The position numbers were made by a program, and so were the translations under genes. Positions 44,617-53,834 of a DNA stretch of 64,000 bases are shown here, in pieces. The notes beneath the pieces were generated by a model. The model was not told the origin of the DNA. It ran no database searches and saw only the letters and a list, made by a program, of their open reading frames with translations. Source of the stretch: Bin5 sp965221345 (GTDB taxonomy: Bacteria > Chloroflexota > Anaerolineae > Caldilineales > Caldilineaceae); the NCBI GenBank assembly GCA_965221345.1, contig CBDCSD010000002.1, forward strand, positions 2,790,001 to 2,854,000, written 5' to 3'. Within the stretch, counting starts at the first letter, position 1, and every line of letters begins with the position of its first letter.

Positions 44617-46455
44617 TCATGGATTTGCCACCGTGCCATCACCTGATTCAATCGCAGCCGGCCTCTCTTGTGCCGCCCGTATCCGCGCCATGTCGAACTT
44701 CGGCGAGCGGTCGAAACCGTAGATCCCGTTCTGTTCCTGGTAGATATCGGTCAATTGCGTATAGCAATAGCCAAACTGAGCAGGGTCGTCCAGTAAGATT
44801 TCGCATAGTCGGGTAAAGCGCGCGTAGAACTCTTCGATCGACTGCGGCCTCTCGCCGTAACCCCAGGAGTCTTCCCCGGCTCTCAGCTCCGGGTTCCACC
44901 AGATGCCACCGAACTCGCTGACGAAAAACGGCTGTCCCCGGTAGGGAATCGACCAGGTCTGGCCATCGCGTCCGTTGTAATACGGGTTGCCGGCGGCCAC
45001 GTCGGCATGGCGCCCGGCAAATATTTTGGGATCTTGCGTATAGTCATGGCTATCGTAGACATCGGCCTCCGGCACGCGGTGCGCGTAGCCGGACGTGTCC
45101 AGCACCGGTCGTGTTCGATCCATCGCTTTCGTTGCCAGGAAAAGCCCGCGCGTCACCGCATCCAGCGTCGTGATGCGGTCGTGTAACGGTTGCCAGGTCT
45201 CGTTTAGAGGGCACCAGCCGACAATCGAAGGATGGGAATAGTCCCGCTCCAGTATCTCCAGCCATTCGGTAATGTAAGAGGACGTCGGCTGTTGATGATC
45301 CTCCACCGCGCCGTTGCCCCGGCAGCCCCAATCCCCGAATTCGCCCCACACAAGATAGCCGAGACGGTCGGCGTGATAGAGAAATCGCTCTTCAAAAACC
45401 TTTTGGTGCAGGCGCGCGCCGTTGAAGCCGGCCTCCATGCTCAGTTCGATGTCCCGGCGTAGCGCCGCGTCGCTGGGCGCGGTCATAATTCCGTCCGGAT
45501 AGTAGCCCTGATCCAGCACCAGCCGCTGAAAAACAGGCTTGCCGTTCAAGGTGATCGCTTTCCCGTCGATAGCCACGCTGCGCAGGCCGGTGTAGCTGCG
45601 GGCCTCGTCTACCACCGCGCCTTCCTCATCTACCAGGCGCAGAATGACATCATACAGATGCGGGTCTTCGATCGACCAGAGCCGGCGACGCTCGTCGGGA
45701 ATCCTCAGCTCCAGCTGCGGGCAAAGGTCCAGTCCGGCAGCGCATTCGGCCTCGGTGACGACGCCGGCGCCGTCCAGAAGTTGCGCTTGCAAACGCAATT
45801 CCGTTCGCTTTGCAACCTGAAACTGCTCCGCCGCTGCCGGACGATGCACGAGCGGTTGCTCAAGTCGTATCACGCTGTTGGCCACATCCGGTGTAAGCCG
45901 CGGCCGGCCCAGATGAATCTCCGCTACAGGCTCCATCCACACGCTCTGCCAGATGCCGGTTGTGCGCACATAGATCGCTCCCCGCGGCCCGAAAGTCTGG
46001 GCCTGTTTGCCGCGCGGCTGGGGATCCCGGTGGTTGTCGCGGGCGCGCACCACGATTGAAATGCGCTCCCCCGGCTGGGCCGCGTGGCTCAAATCGCATG
46101 TGAAGAGGCTGAATCCTCCTCTGTGGCGGCCAACTTCCTGCCCATTCACCCACACAGTGGCGTCATAGTCGACAGCCTGAAAGTGGAGCAGCACCCGCCG
46201 CCCGCGCCACTGGCTGGGAATCTCCACCTCGCGCCGGTACCAGACGGCCTCCAGAAAGTCGTGGTTTTCAACGCCGGACAGCTTGGATTCTGGGCAGAAA
46301 GGGACGGTGATATGGCCGGAGAGCGGGCGCGTCAGCAGACCTCTTTCCAAGCCGCTGTCGCCCTGGTCGATCTCAAACTGCCACGGGCCATTGAGGCAGA
46401 GCCAGTCCTCGCGTACAAATTGCGGCCGCGGGTACTCGGGGCGGGGAGTGGTCAT
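44617..46455 (-). CDS. Glycoside hydrolase family 2 protein (beta-galactosidase/glucuronidase-like)
   Basis: A 612-residue retaining glycosidase with the GH2 order. The N-terminal jelly-roll sugar-binding domain contains WYRREVEIP and VNGQEVGRHRGGF, an immunoglobulin-like domain contains LYDVILRLVD, and a TIM barrel follows. The acid/base Glu is in WCPLNETW (near base 45205) and the nucleophile Glu is in FFVSEFGGIWW (near 44920). No signal peptide is seen, so it probably acts on an imported beta-linked glycoside. The start 46455 gives MTTPRPEYPRPQFVRE, a usual GH2 opening. It could use beta-galactosides, glucuronides or mannosides. Confidence 0.92.
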   Translation of the reverse strand: MTTPRPEYPRPQFVREDWLCLNGPWQFEIDQGDSGLERGLLTRPLSGHITVPFCPESKLSGVENHDFLEAVWYRREVEIPSQWRGRRVLLHFQAVDYDATVWVNGQEVGRHRGGFSLFTCDLSHAAQPGERISIVVRARDNHRDPQPRGKQAQTFGPRGAIYVRTTGIWQSVWMEPVAEIHLGRPRLTPDVANSVIRLEQPLVHRPAAAEQFQVAKRTELRLQAQLLDGAGVVTEAECAAGLDLCPQLELRIPDERRRLWSIEDPHLYDVILRLVDEEGAVVDEARSYTGLRSVAIDGKAITLNGKPVFQRLVLDQGYYPDGIMTAPSDAALRRDIELSMEAGFNGARLHQKVFEERFLYHADRLGYLVWGEFGDWGCRGNGAVEDHQQPTSSYITEWLEILERDYSHPSIVGWCPLNETWQPLHDRITTLDAVTRGLFLATKAMDRTRPVLDTSGYAHRVPEADVYDSHDYTQDPKIFAGRHADVAAGNPYYNGRDGQTWSIPYRGQPFFVSEFGGIWWNPELRAGEDSWGYGERPQSIEEFYARFTRLCEILLDDPAQFGYCYTQLTDIYQEQNGIYGFDRSPKFDMARIRAAQERPAAIESGDGTVANP

Positions 46456-46538
46456 TTGATGACTCCAAAAAGATGGTGAGCAAAGTGTATGGGGCAGAAA
46501 GGGCTATGAGGTAAACTTGGATGTGCCAATCGGGATCG

Positions 46539-46886
46539 CTACAGAGGGAGGAATTCGATTCGGTTCTTCATGTCTTCTGAACTTAGTACTTTGGCAGCGA
46601 CTTCCAAGTCCTCTATGGCCTGACCGACAGTTAGCCACAGTTGATGAGTAAAAAATAGACCACCAAACTCAACGCCCTGCCGCTGAAACATCGAAGCCAA
46701 CTTTGGCAGATCCGCATCTTGGCAGAAGAGAACACGGCCTAACTCGGTCGCGCGACGTAAAAGCCTTTCGTCGTCCAGTTGTGAGGTGCCATCTTCCCCT
46801 GCGGTCAGGATATCAACGCCTCGCCTGCGAAGCCCGTCAGTAATTGCGCTCTTTACGTGATGATCCATGTAAAGTGCCAGGCTCAA
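46539..46886 (-). CDS. DUF5615-type PIN-like toxin
   Basis: A 115-residue PIN-like protein. YMDHHVKSAITDGLRRRGVD at the start, DDERLLRRATELGRVLFCQDADL in the middle and GLFFTHQ later carry the acidic residues of the Mut7-C/DUF5615 fold, which are predicted RNA-cleaving toxins. Its ATG overlaps the stop of the upstream DUF433 gene in ATGA. The pair is a type II toxin-antitoxin module. The composition is more AT-rich than the neighbours, as expected for a mobile module. Confidence 0.82.
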   Translation of the reverse strand: MSLALYMDHHVKSAITDGLRRRGVDILTAGEDGTSQLDDERLLRRATELGRVLFCQDADLPKLASMFQRQGVEFGGLFFTHQLWLTVGQAIEDLEVAAKVLSSEDMKNRIEFLPL

Positions 46887-47212
46887 CGTGTTTCCCGCTG
46901 GGCGCGAATCTTCTGGCGGATCGGTGAGTCGGCTGAATCACGATGTAATTCTTCGTACTGTTTAATGCTCTCTTCTATTCTGGCGTCAAAAAACTCTTTG
47001 TGAGCCAGATAGTAAGAGATCGCCGCTTGAATCTGGGCCTTCGTCAGAAAAGGATGCTGCTTCTGAATTTCACCGACATTATTACCGAACTCTTGATAGT
47101 CCATAGCAATCTGTTGGACTTTGAAGTTGGCCGCGGCAATGACGGGCGCGTCTTTATCATTGACGGTGATTACAGTTAGGTCTTTCGAGTCTGATTTCAC
47201 ATGTTTTACCAT
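46883..47212 (-). CDS. DUF433-type antitoxin
   Basis: A 109-residue DUF433-like protein. Its helix-turn-helix region reads FGNNVGEIQKQHPFLTKAQ followed by IQAAISYYLAHKEFFDARI, the usual DUF433 signature (I-x-x-x-x-P-x-L-x-x-x-x-I-x-x-A-L-x-Y-Y). It is placed directly before the DUF5615 gene with a four-base overlap, so it is the antitoxin and probably the autoregulator. The basic C-terminus is where it would contact the toxin. Confidence 0.8.
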   Translation of the reverse strand: MVKHVKSDSKDLTVITVNDKDAPVIAAANFKVQQIAMDYQEFGNNVGEIQKQHPFLTKAQIQAAISYYLAHKEFFDARIEESIKQYEELHRDSADSPIRQKIRAQRETR

Positions 47213-47231
47213 TGCTTTTTCCCCTTGCCGG

Positions 47232-48281
47232 TCAGGCTCTTTCCGGCACCAGCAGTACCTTTGAAACGTTGCCTGGGCTGCGGATTAGGCGATGGAACCA
47301 ATCTCCTCCCTCAGCGAGAGGCGCCTCGACGATCCATGGATCCAGGCGGTAGTTGCCGGCGTGAAGCTGTTCCAGGCCGTCGGCAAAGTCGGCCGCGCCG
47401 TAGGCAAAACTGCCGCGCACGGTAAGTTCCTGGCGGATAATCGCCGCGGCCGGCATGGGGCTGGTCTCCTCGTGCAGGCCGGAGAGGATCAGCGTCCCTG
47501 CGTTGCGCGTGGCGGCTACGCACTGCGTGCGGGTTCCGCCGGTCCCTACCGCGTCTATCGAGACCGCCACACCGTCGCCGGCCGTGGCGTCCTTAACGGT
47601 CTCGACCACGTCGGCGCCTTGACCGGTCGCGCCATGGCCTGCTGAAGAAGGCGAAATCGTGATGCCCCCAAGCGCGCCGCCCATCGCTAGCCTCTCCGGA
47701 TCGAGGTCGGCGATGAAAACTCGCTCGGCGCCGGCCAATTGGAGCGCCTGCAAGGCCAGCAGACCGATCGGGCCGGCTCCGATAATGAGGGCAGATTCCC
47801 CGGCCACCTCTCCGGCCAACCTGCCGATGCGCACGCCCACCCCAACCGGCTCGGTCAGCGCGCCGCTGCGCAAGGACATTCCGTCCGGCAGCTTGTGGGT
47901 CACAAAGGCCGGGCTGCTGACGTATTCGGCGAAGGCGCCGGGCCGGTGCGCACCCACTAGCCGCCGTTCCGGGCATAGTTGGGTCAACCCCATGTGGCAG
48001 GTGCGGCACTGTCCGCAGTAGGTGAGCGGATTGACCGTCACCGCGTCGCCGACGTCGAGGCCGGTCACGTCGTGCCCCACCTCCACGATCTCGCCGGCAA
48101 ACTCATGCCCCATCACCAGCGGCGGCGTTCGCAAGGCGTTGTGGCCCAGAAACCCGCTCAACTCCGAACCGCAGATGCCGGCATAGGCCACGCGGATCAC
48201 CACTTCACTGGCGGTCGGCGTTGGTTCGGGCTGCTCCTGCATTTCCATCTTTTCCGGCGCGGTCCAGACGAGCGCTTGCAT
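47232..48281 (-). CDS. Zinc-dependent medium-chain alcohol dehydrogenase
   Basis: A 349-residue MDR-family dehydrogenase. The catalytic zinc ligands are Cys in AGICGSELSG and the His-Glu pair in MGHEFAGEIVEVG. The structural zinc cysteines are in YCGQCRTCHMGLTQLCPERR, and the cofactor fold is at LIIGAGPIGLLALQALQLAGA. It resembles sorbitol/threonine/2,3-butanediol dehydrogenases. GGAGGA lies about six bases before the ATG. It is divergent from the enolase-superfamily gene at 48966. Confidence 0.92.
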   Translation of the reverse strand: MQALVWTAPEKMEMQEQPEPTPTASEVVIRVAYAGICGSELSGFLGHNALRTPPLVMGHEFAGEIVEVGHDVTGLDVGDAVTVNPLTYCGQCRTCHMGLTQLCPERRLVGAHRPGAFAEYVSSPAFVTHKLPDGMSLRSGALTEPVGVGVRIGRLAGEVAGESALIIGAGPIGLLALQALQLAGAERVFIADLDPERLAMGGALGGITISPSSAGHGATGQGADVVETVKDATAGDGVAVSIDAVGTGGTRTQCVAATRNAGTLILSGLHEETSPMPAAAIIRQELTVRGSFAYGAADFADGLEQLHAGNYRLDPWIVEAPLAEGGDWFHRLIRSPGNVSKVLLVPERA

Positions 48282-48965
48282 CGGGATCCTCCACTACTAT
48301 TTTGAGTTCGTTGATGGCCCCATAATACGGAATCCTGGCCCGATCTGCAATATGACGCGCTCTCCATGGGCGTAAATCAGAGGCCCCCGCGATTCCCTGT
48401 TACACAGAGCGCCGCTGCCTCGCCAGCCAAAGGATGTCCCTGCGGCGGAGTCGTTCAGAAGAACAGATGGCGGCATCCAGAGTAGTGACCCAGCGACAGG
48501 CAGAAACGCGTCCCGGCGTGGATCGCACCAGGCGCCTACCCGAATTATCCAGTTTCGACCGTATGTGCTACACTTCCGGCTCAAAGCAATCGCAGGGGCG
48601 GCGCCAAGTTTTCATTCCTGGCAGGCTGCGCAGAGACTTATACCCCAGCAATCTCACCCGTCGACATCATCCCAATCCCGCATGGCGCCTCTATCCCTAA
48701 CAGTTTCATCCGACTGTCCAGAATACCTGCCCTCTCTGCACTACACGAGAGCGAACGGCTTGCGGAGATCCGAAGTCGCGTGTACGCTTCGCAAGAAATG
48801 GCGGCGGCATGTCTACTCTGTACAGTTGCCGGACCACAATCTGCCCAGCAGCCACAGCCTTTGTCGAAAGGGCATCTCCATCCCGGCAAAGGTCCGCCGC
48901 GTTTTCGCTGGAGTCCCTGGGGTCAAGGGGACATCGGGTTCGCTTCCATCTCTGAGGAACACACT
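48282..48965. other. Long divergent intergenic region without a supported gene
   Basis: These 684 bases separate two divergent genes. Short frames occur on both strands. The frame that runs in phase into the dehydratase at 48966 is open back to about 48640, but it has no family resemblance and does not look like a leader peptide. The region should hold both promoters; GAGGA seven bases before 48966 is a good ribosome binding site. It may contain gene remains too decayed to name. Confidence 0.4.
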
Positions 48966-50105
48966 ATGAAAATCACCGACATTACCGCCTATCCGGTCTG
49001 GGCCGGCCATCGCAATTTTCTCTTTGTCGTCGTCGATACCGATGAAGGAATCTACGGGGTGGGTGAGTCCGGTCTGACAAGCCGCGAACAAGCGGTGATT
49101 GGCGCCTTCCAGGACTTCAAAGAGGTGCTCGTGGGCCAGGACCCCTTTCGCATTGAGCACATATGGCAACTGTTGTTCCGCGGCGGCTTCTTTCCGGCCC
49201 AGCGCGTGCTGAGTTCGGCCATCTCTGCCATCGACATCGCCTTGTGGGATATCAAGGGCAAGGCGCTGGGCGTGCCCATCTATGAGCTGCTGGGCGGCCG
49301 CGTGCGCGACAAGGTCGTCTGTTATCCCCACAATCACAGCCATGCGATGGAGGTGGAGCCGCTGGTCGAAAGCTGCCTGGAAACCAAGGAACAAGGATGG
49401 AAGTTCGTGCGCTGGGGGTTGCCCCAGGACGGCGATATTCTCGAACCACGCGACGCCGTGCGTACAGCGATACGCCAATTTGAGGCCGTGCGCGCGGCGG
49501 TCGGAGACGAAATCGACATCTGTTTCGATGTCCACACGCGGCTGGATCTTCCCGACGTCATCTGGCTGTGCCGAGAGGTCGAGCAGTACGCGCCCTTCTT
49601 CATTGAAGATCCCCTGCGCTGCGAAAACCCCGACTCTTTCAAGACGTTGCGGCCGCGCACGCACGTGCCCCTCGCCGCGGGCGAACAGTTCTCCTCGAAA
49701 TGGGAGTTTCGCCAGCTGATTGAGGAAGAGTGGATCGACTATGCCCGCGTCGACATGTGCATTGCCGGCGGTTTCACCGAAGCCCGCAAAATTGCCGGTT
49801 GGTGTGAAACCCACTACATCAAGCTAGTGGTACACAACCCGCTCGGCCCGGTCTCGTCCGCAGCCTGTCTGCAAATGAACCTGGCGACCTCCAACTTTGG
49901 CGTGCAGGAGCAACCCCGCAAACCGGGAGAAATCCTGCCAGACGTCGTGCCTGTCCAACCCGATTGGGAAGACGGTTACATGCTGCCGACCGACCTGCCC
50001 GGGCTTGGCATCGAGTTCGACAGAGAGGCGGCCGCCCGCCAACCGTCCCAGAAGCGCGAGCTGCCACAGTTGCGCCGCCTTGATGGCTCGTTTACCAACT
50101 GGTAG
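48966..50105 (+). CDS. Enolase-superfamily sugar-acid dehydratase (galactonate/mannonate type)
   Basis: A 379-residue mandelate-racemase/enolase-superfamily protein starting at ATG 48966. The capping domain has ITAYPVWAGHRNFLFVVVDTDEGIYGVGE. The barrel metal ligands are Asp in DICFDVHTRL, Glu in FFIEDPLRC and Glu in LAAGEQFSS. The catalytic His appears in VVHNPLGPVSSAA. This set matches acid-sugar dehydratases such as galactonate or mannonate dehydratase. The next gene encodes a zinc dehydrogenase, forming a likely two-gene sugar-acid pathway. It is a different subfamily from the 36.5 kb enzyme. Confidence 0.9.
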   Translation: MKITDITAYPVWAGHRNFLFVVVDTDEGIYGVGESGLTSREQAVIGAFQDFKEVLVGQDPFRIEHIWQLLFRGGFFPAQRVLSSAISAIDIALWDIKGKALGVPIYELLGGRVRDKVVCYPHNHSHAMEVEPLVESCLETKEQGWKFVRWGLPQDGDILEPRDAVRTAIRQFEAVRAAVGDEIDICFDVHTRLDLPDVIWLCREVEQYAPFFIEDPLRCENPDSFKTLRPRTHVPLAAGEQFSSKWEFRQLIEEEWIDYARVDMCIAGGFTEARKIAGWCETHYIKLVVHNPLGPVSSAACLQMNLATSNFGVQEQPRKPGEILPDVVPVQPDWEDGYMLPTDLPGLGIEFDREAAARQPSQKRELPQLRRLDGSFTNW

Positions 50106-50196
50106 TAAACGCTCGAACTGTACTTCCCTACACAACGCGGGATCGGGCCAAGACGAAACGGCTGGGATCTCGGGCAATCGAGAAGGGATTGAAACC

Positions 50197-51222
50197 ATGA
50201 AAACTGCAGCGGTATTCGGACAAAAGCAGGGCGGCGTGGTAGACGCGCCGATCCCGACAGCCGGGGAAAACTGGGTCGTTGTCAAGGTCCATACGGCTCC
50301 CATGTGTACAGAGTTCAAGACCTACGTTTCCGGCAGAGAGGCCCCCTACCTGGGCCACGAAGCGGCCGGCGAAGTCGTCGAAGTGGCGCAGCCGGGCCGC
50401 TTAGAGGTGGGTGATCGGGTCGTCGTTATGCCACAATCGCCGTGCGGGCAGTGCGAACTGTGTCTTGACGGCGAGTACATTCACTGCTTGGATGCGGCAG
50501 CGCCGCCCAAGCAACCGGGCGGCGGCGAAGGCAGAGCGACCATGTCCCAGTTCTTGCTCAAACAGGACTGGATGCTGGTGCCGATCCCCGATGGTATCTC
50601 CTACGATCATGCGTCTATGGCCTGCTGCGGGTTGGGGCCGACCTTCGGCGCTGTGCAGCGTGCCAAGCTAGGCCCTGATGATACACTGATGATCACGGGA
50701 CTGGGGCCGGTTGGCCTGGGCGGCGTCATCAACGGAACGCATCGCGGGGCCAAAGTAATCGGCGTTGATATCAACGAATACCGGGCCGCGAAAGCTCTGG
50801 AGTTAGGCGCCGCTGAGGTAATCGACCCGACCGATCCCGACGCGCTGGAAAGAACTCTGGCGCTGACCCGCAACGGCCGCGGTGTCGATCACAGCATCGA
50901 CTGTTCCGGTGTGGTCGCGGCCCATCGCTTCTGCATCGACGCCACCCGGCGCAAAGGCACGGTTAGTTTCGTCGGCGAAAGCGGTTCGGACTCCACTCCC
51001 GTCCGTATCAGCACCGATATGTTGCGTAAAGGTCTGAGCCTGCACGGGTCGTGGCACTACAACATGGCCGATACACCCCAGATTCTGCGCGTGATCGCAG
51101 CCAATGCTGACAAACTTGACATGCTCATCTCCCATCGCTTCCCCCTGGAGCGGGTGGCTGACGCCTGGGAACTCCAGGCCAGCGGACAGTGTGCCAAGGT
51201 GCTGCTCAAACCGTGGGAGTAG
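50197..51222 (+). CDS. Zinc-dependent alcohol/sugar dehydrogenase (MDR family)
   Basis: A 341-residue zinc dehydrogenase from ATG 50197, preceded by AGAAGGG. The catalytic zinc site has Cys in TAPMCTEFKTY and His-Glu in YLGHEAAGEVVE. The structural zinc site is CGQCELCLDGEYIHC. The Rossmann motif is MITGLGPVGLGGVINGTHRGA. It differs in detail from the 47.2 kb enzyme and resembles sugar-alcohol or galactitol dehydrogenases. It follows the dehydratase by 91 bases and is probably cotranscribed. Confidence 0.92.
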   Translation: MKTAAVFGQKQGGVVDAPIPTAGENWVVVKVHTAPMCTEFKTYVSGREAPYLGHEAAGEVVEVAQPGRLEVGDRVVVMPQSPCGQCELCLDGEYIHCLDAAAPPKQPGGGEGRATMSQFLLKQDWMLVPIPDGISYDHASMACCGLGPTFGAVQRAKLGPDDTLMITGLGPVGLGGVINGTHRGAKVIGVDINEYRAAKALELGAAEVIDPTDPDALERTLALTRNGRGVDHSIDCSGVVAAHRFCIDATRRKGTVSFVGESGSDSTPVRISTDMLRKGLSLHGSWHYNMADTPQILRVIAANADKLDMLISHRFPLERVADAWELQASGQCAKVLLKPWE

Positions 51223-51367
51223 GGCGCGGTTGCTGGCCGAGTTCTGATGTCGGCGACAGACTGAGGGCTTTGCCGCGTCGCAAGGCCATCGAACTCACTG
51301 ACTGGAAACAATTGACCAACTACAGAGGCCTTTTGTTCGCCGCCTCCCAAAGGACAACCATTCCCCC

Positions 51368-53740
51368 ATGCAAGACCTGCTAAAGCAGTACTTCGGGTAT
51401 GACGATTTTTTGCCGCTTCAGGAAGAGATCATTTCCAGCGTTCTGGATGCAAGAGACGGGCTGGTCCTTATGCCGACAGGAGGAGGAAAGTCGCTCTGCT
51501 ACCAGTTGCCCGCGCTGCGGCTCGACGGGCTGACGCTGGTGGTCTCCCCCCTGATAGCGTTGATGAAAGACCAGGTGGACGCGCTGAAATCCAACGGCAT
51601 CGCCGCGGGGGTGATCAATAGCACGCTCACTTTCTCCGAGATGCGTCGCGTCCAGGAACAGGCGCAACAGGGCATTCTCAAAATCCTGTATGTCGCTCCG
51701 GAAAGGCTTTCACAGCAGGCCTTCCAGAGTTTTCTTGCCAGCCTCAAGGTCAGCCTTGTGGCTATCGACGAAGCGCACTGCATCTCCGTTTGGGGGCACG
51801 ACTTCCGCCCCGATTACCGCAGGCTGGGCGAACTACGTCGCAGCCTGCCCGGGGTGCCCTTTCTGGCGCTGACGGCCACGGCCACTGAACGGGTGCGAGG
51901 CGACATCGTCGACCAACTGCATCTGAGCCAGCCGCAGCGGTACATCGCCAGTTTCAATCGCGCCAACCTCAACTATAGCGTCCTGCCCAAAAAGAGCGAC
52001 AGCTTCGATACCCTTCGGACTCTGCTGCAGAAGCACAAAGGAGAGTCTGCTATCATCTACTGTACCTCCCGCAAGGAGACCGAAAGCCTGGCCGCGCGCC
52101 TGCGCCAGAGCGGATTTGACGCCCAGCCCTACCACGCCGGTCTCGAAGGCGATGTGCGGCGTCAAACCCAGGAGCGCTTCATCCGTGACCAAGTCTCCAT
52201 CATCGTGGCCACCATCGCCTTTGGCATGGGCATCGACAAGCCCAACATCCGTCTGCTCGTCCACTACTCTCTGCCCAAGTCGCTCGAGGGCTACTACCAG
52301 GAAACAGGCCGCGCCGGCCGCGACGGCCTGCCCAGCGACTGCGTTCTCTTGTACACCTATGGCGATGCGGCCAAGCAGGAGTTCTTCATCGATCAGATCG
52401 AGGACGAGGCGGAGCGGCGCAACGCCCGCCAGAAGCTGGCGCAGGTCGTCGAATTCTGCCAGCTTCATACTTGCAGGCGGAAATACATTTTGCGCTATTT
52501 TGGTGAGGAGTGGGCTGAGGAAAATTGCGGCGGTTGCGATGTCTGTCTGACGCCTAAGGAGGAGTTCGACGCCACCATCATCGCCCAAAAATTCCTGTCT
52601 GCGGTGATTCGCACCGGCGAGCGTTTTGGTATCAACCATGTCTGCGGCGTGCTGCGGGGGGCGAACACCAAGGCCATCAGGCAATGGGACCACGGCAATC
52701 TCAGCGTGTATGGAATCGCAAAAGGGTCTTCCGACAACGAAATCAAAGAGATTGCGGGCCTTCTTGTGGCCGAAGGTCTGCTCTACAAAAACAGCAATGA
52801 GTACGCCACTTTCGGCGTAACCCAGGCGGGAAGAAGCTTCCTCAAAAACCGCGAGTCGTTGACCCTCGCTAGACCCAAGCGCGAGCAGGAAAAAGCGTCA
52901 TCTGCCAGCCGCGCGGCGCTGGACTATGACCAGGTCCTCTTCGACGCGCTGCGCGAACTACGCAGCCGGTTGGCCGCGGAAAGGAATGTTCCGCCCTACG
53001 TCATCTTTGGCGATGTCACGCTCCAGCAGATGGCGCACTACCTGCCTCAAAGCCGCGAGAGCCTCTTAAGCATCTCAGGGGTTGGTGAGAAAAAATTGGA
53101 GCAACTGGGCGATACTTTCTTGTCCGCAATAGTCGCACATGCTAAGTCTCACAACCTGGAGGAGCGAGATATCCTTACTCGTCGGCCCCGCGGGAAGGAG
53201 AAAGGCGAAGGTCCTTCTTACATTTTGGAGGATATACGGCAGTCTCATCCAAAAGCCTATGCACCTTGGACTTCCGAAGAAGACGAGCGTCTGAAAGAAA
53301 TGCAAAGCGCAGGAGGAAGTATTCCAGAAATGGCAAGGAACTTCGGGCGTCAACCGGGGGCGATTCGGTCCCGTCTGAAAAAGCTCGACATGAATTTAGA
53401 GATTCCAGAAGGCTCTACCTTCGACCAGACAAAACAGCTACTGCAGCAAGGCATGACGGTTGAGGAAGTTGCCCAACGCCGCGGCCTTACGAATAAGACG
53501 ATCGCCGGCCACATTGAGCGCCTAATCCAGTCGGGCGAACAGTTGGACCTTAGCCCACTGATGCCTCCACAGGAGCGGTTCGACGCGATAAGGGCGGCCT
53601 TCGTCGAGTCCGGCGGCACCTTCCTGTCACCTGTCAAAGAGATCCTCGGAGACGACTACACTTACGACGAAATCAGACTGGTGTGGCTCTTTCTGGACCA
53701 GAAGGATCGCAAATCAGAGCAATCTGAGCGCATTTCCTGA
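51368..53740 (+). CDS. recQ: ATP-dependent DNA helicase RecQ with extra C-terminal domains
   Basis: A 790-residue SF2 helicase. Walker A is MPTGGGKSLCYQ (residues 35-46), DEAH is at 134-137 (AIDEAHCISVWGHDFRP), and motif VI QETGRAGRDG follows. The RQC zinc cysteines are near 365-395 (QLHTCRRKYIL, then NCGGCDVC), and an HRDC domain lies at about 520-600. Bacterial RecQ is usually about 600 residues. Here an extra 170 residues follow, containing a Myb/SANT-like segment (WTSEEDERLKEM, RQPGAIRSRLKKL) and a helicase-tail HTH (MTVEEVAQRRGLTNKTI). The extension resembles the HTH_40 tail found on some RecQ proteins. Confidence 0.95.
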   Translation: MQDLLKQYFGYDDFLPLQEEIISSVLDARDGLVLMPTGGGKSLCYQLPALRLDGLTLVVSPLIALMKDQVDALKSNGIAAGVINSTLTFSEMRRVQEQAQQGILKILYVAPERLSQQAFQSFLASLKVSLVAIDEAHCISVWGHDFRPDYRRLGELRRSLPGVPFLALTATATERVRGDIVDQLHLSQPQRYIASFNRANLNYSVLPKKSDSFDTLRTLLQKHKGESAIIYCTSRKETESLAARLRQSGFDAQPYHAGLEGDVRRQTQERFIRDQVSIIVATIAFGMGIDKPNIRLLVHYSLPKSLEGYYQETGRAGRDGLPSDCVLLYTYGDAAKQEFFIDQIEDEAERRNARQKLAQVVEFCQLHTCRRKYILRYFGEEWAEENCGGCDVCLTPKEEFDATIIAQKFLSAVIRTGERFGINHVCGVLRGANTKAIRQWDHGNLSVYGIAKGSSDNEIKEIAGLLVAEGLLYKNSNEYATFGVTQAGRSFLKNRESLTLARPKREQEKASSASRAALDYDQVLFDALRELRSRLAAERNVPPYVIFGDVTLQQMAHYLPQSRESLLSISGVGEKKLEQLGDTFLSAIVAHAKSHNLEERDILTRRPRGKEKGEGPSYILEDIRQSHPKAYAPWTSEEDERLKEMQSAGGSIPEMARNFGRQPGAIRSRLKKLDMNLEIPEGSTFDQTKQLLQQGMTVEEVAQRRGLTNKTIAGHIERLIQSGEQLDLSPLMPPQERFDAIRAAFVESGGTFLSPVKEILGDDYTYDEIRLVWLFLDQKDRKSEQSERIS

Positions 53741-53834
53741 ACATCATACAGCCCTAAATGCCTGATGTGTTGTCGATCAGGCCGGTGGTTGGTACGTCTT
53801 TGCAGGGAGTCGATTCGCAAAGGAGAATGGAAAG

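Noticed and set aside
48640..48965. A gene or leader fused in frame to the dehydratase at 48966
   Set aside because: The frame is open but has no family resemblance, and a good GAGGA site sits before the ATG at 48966.
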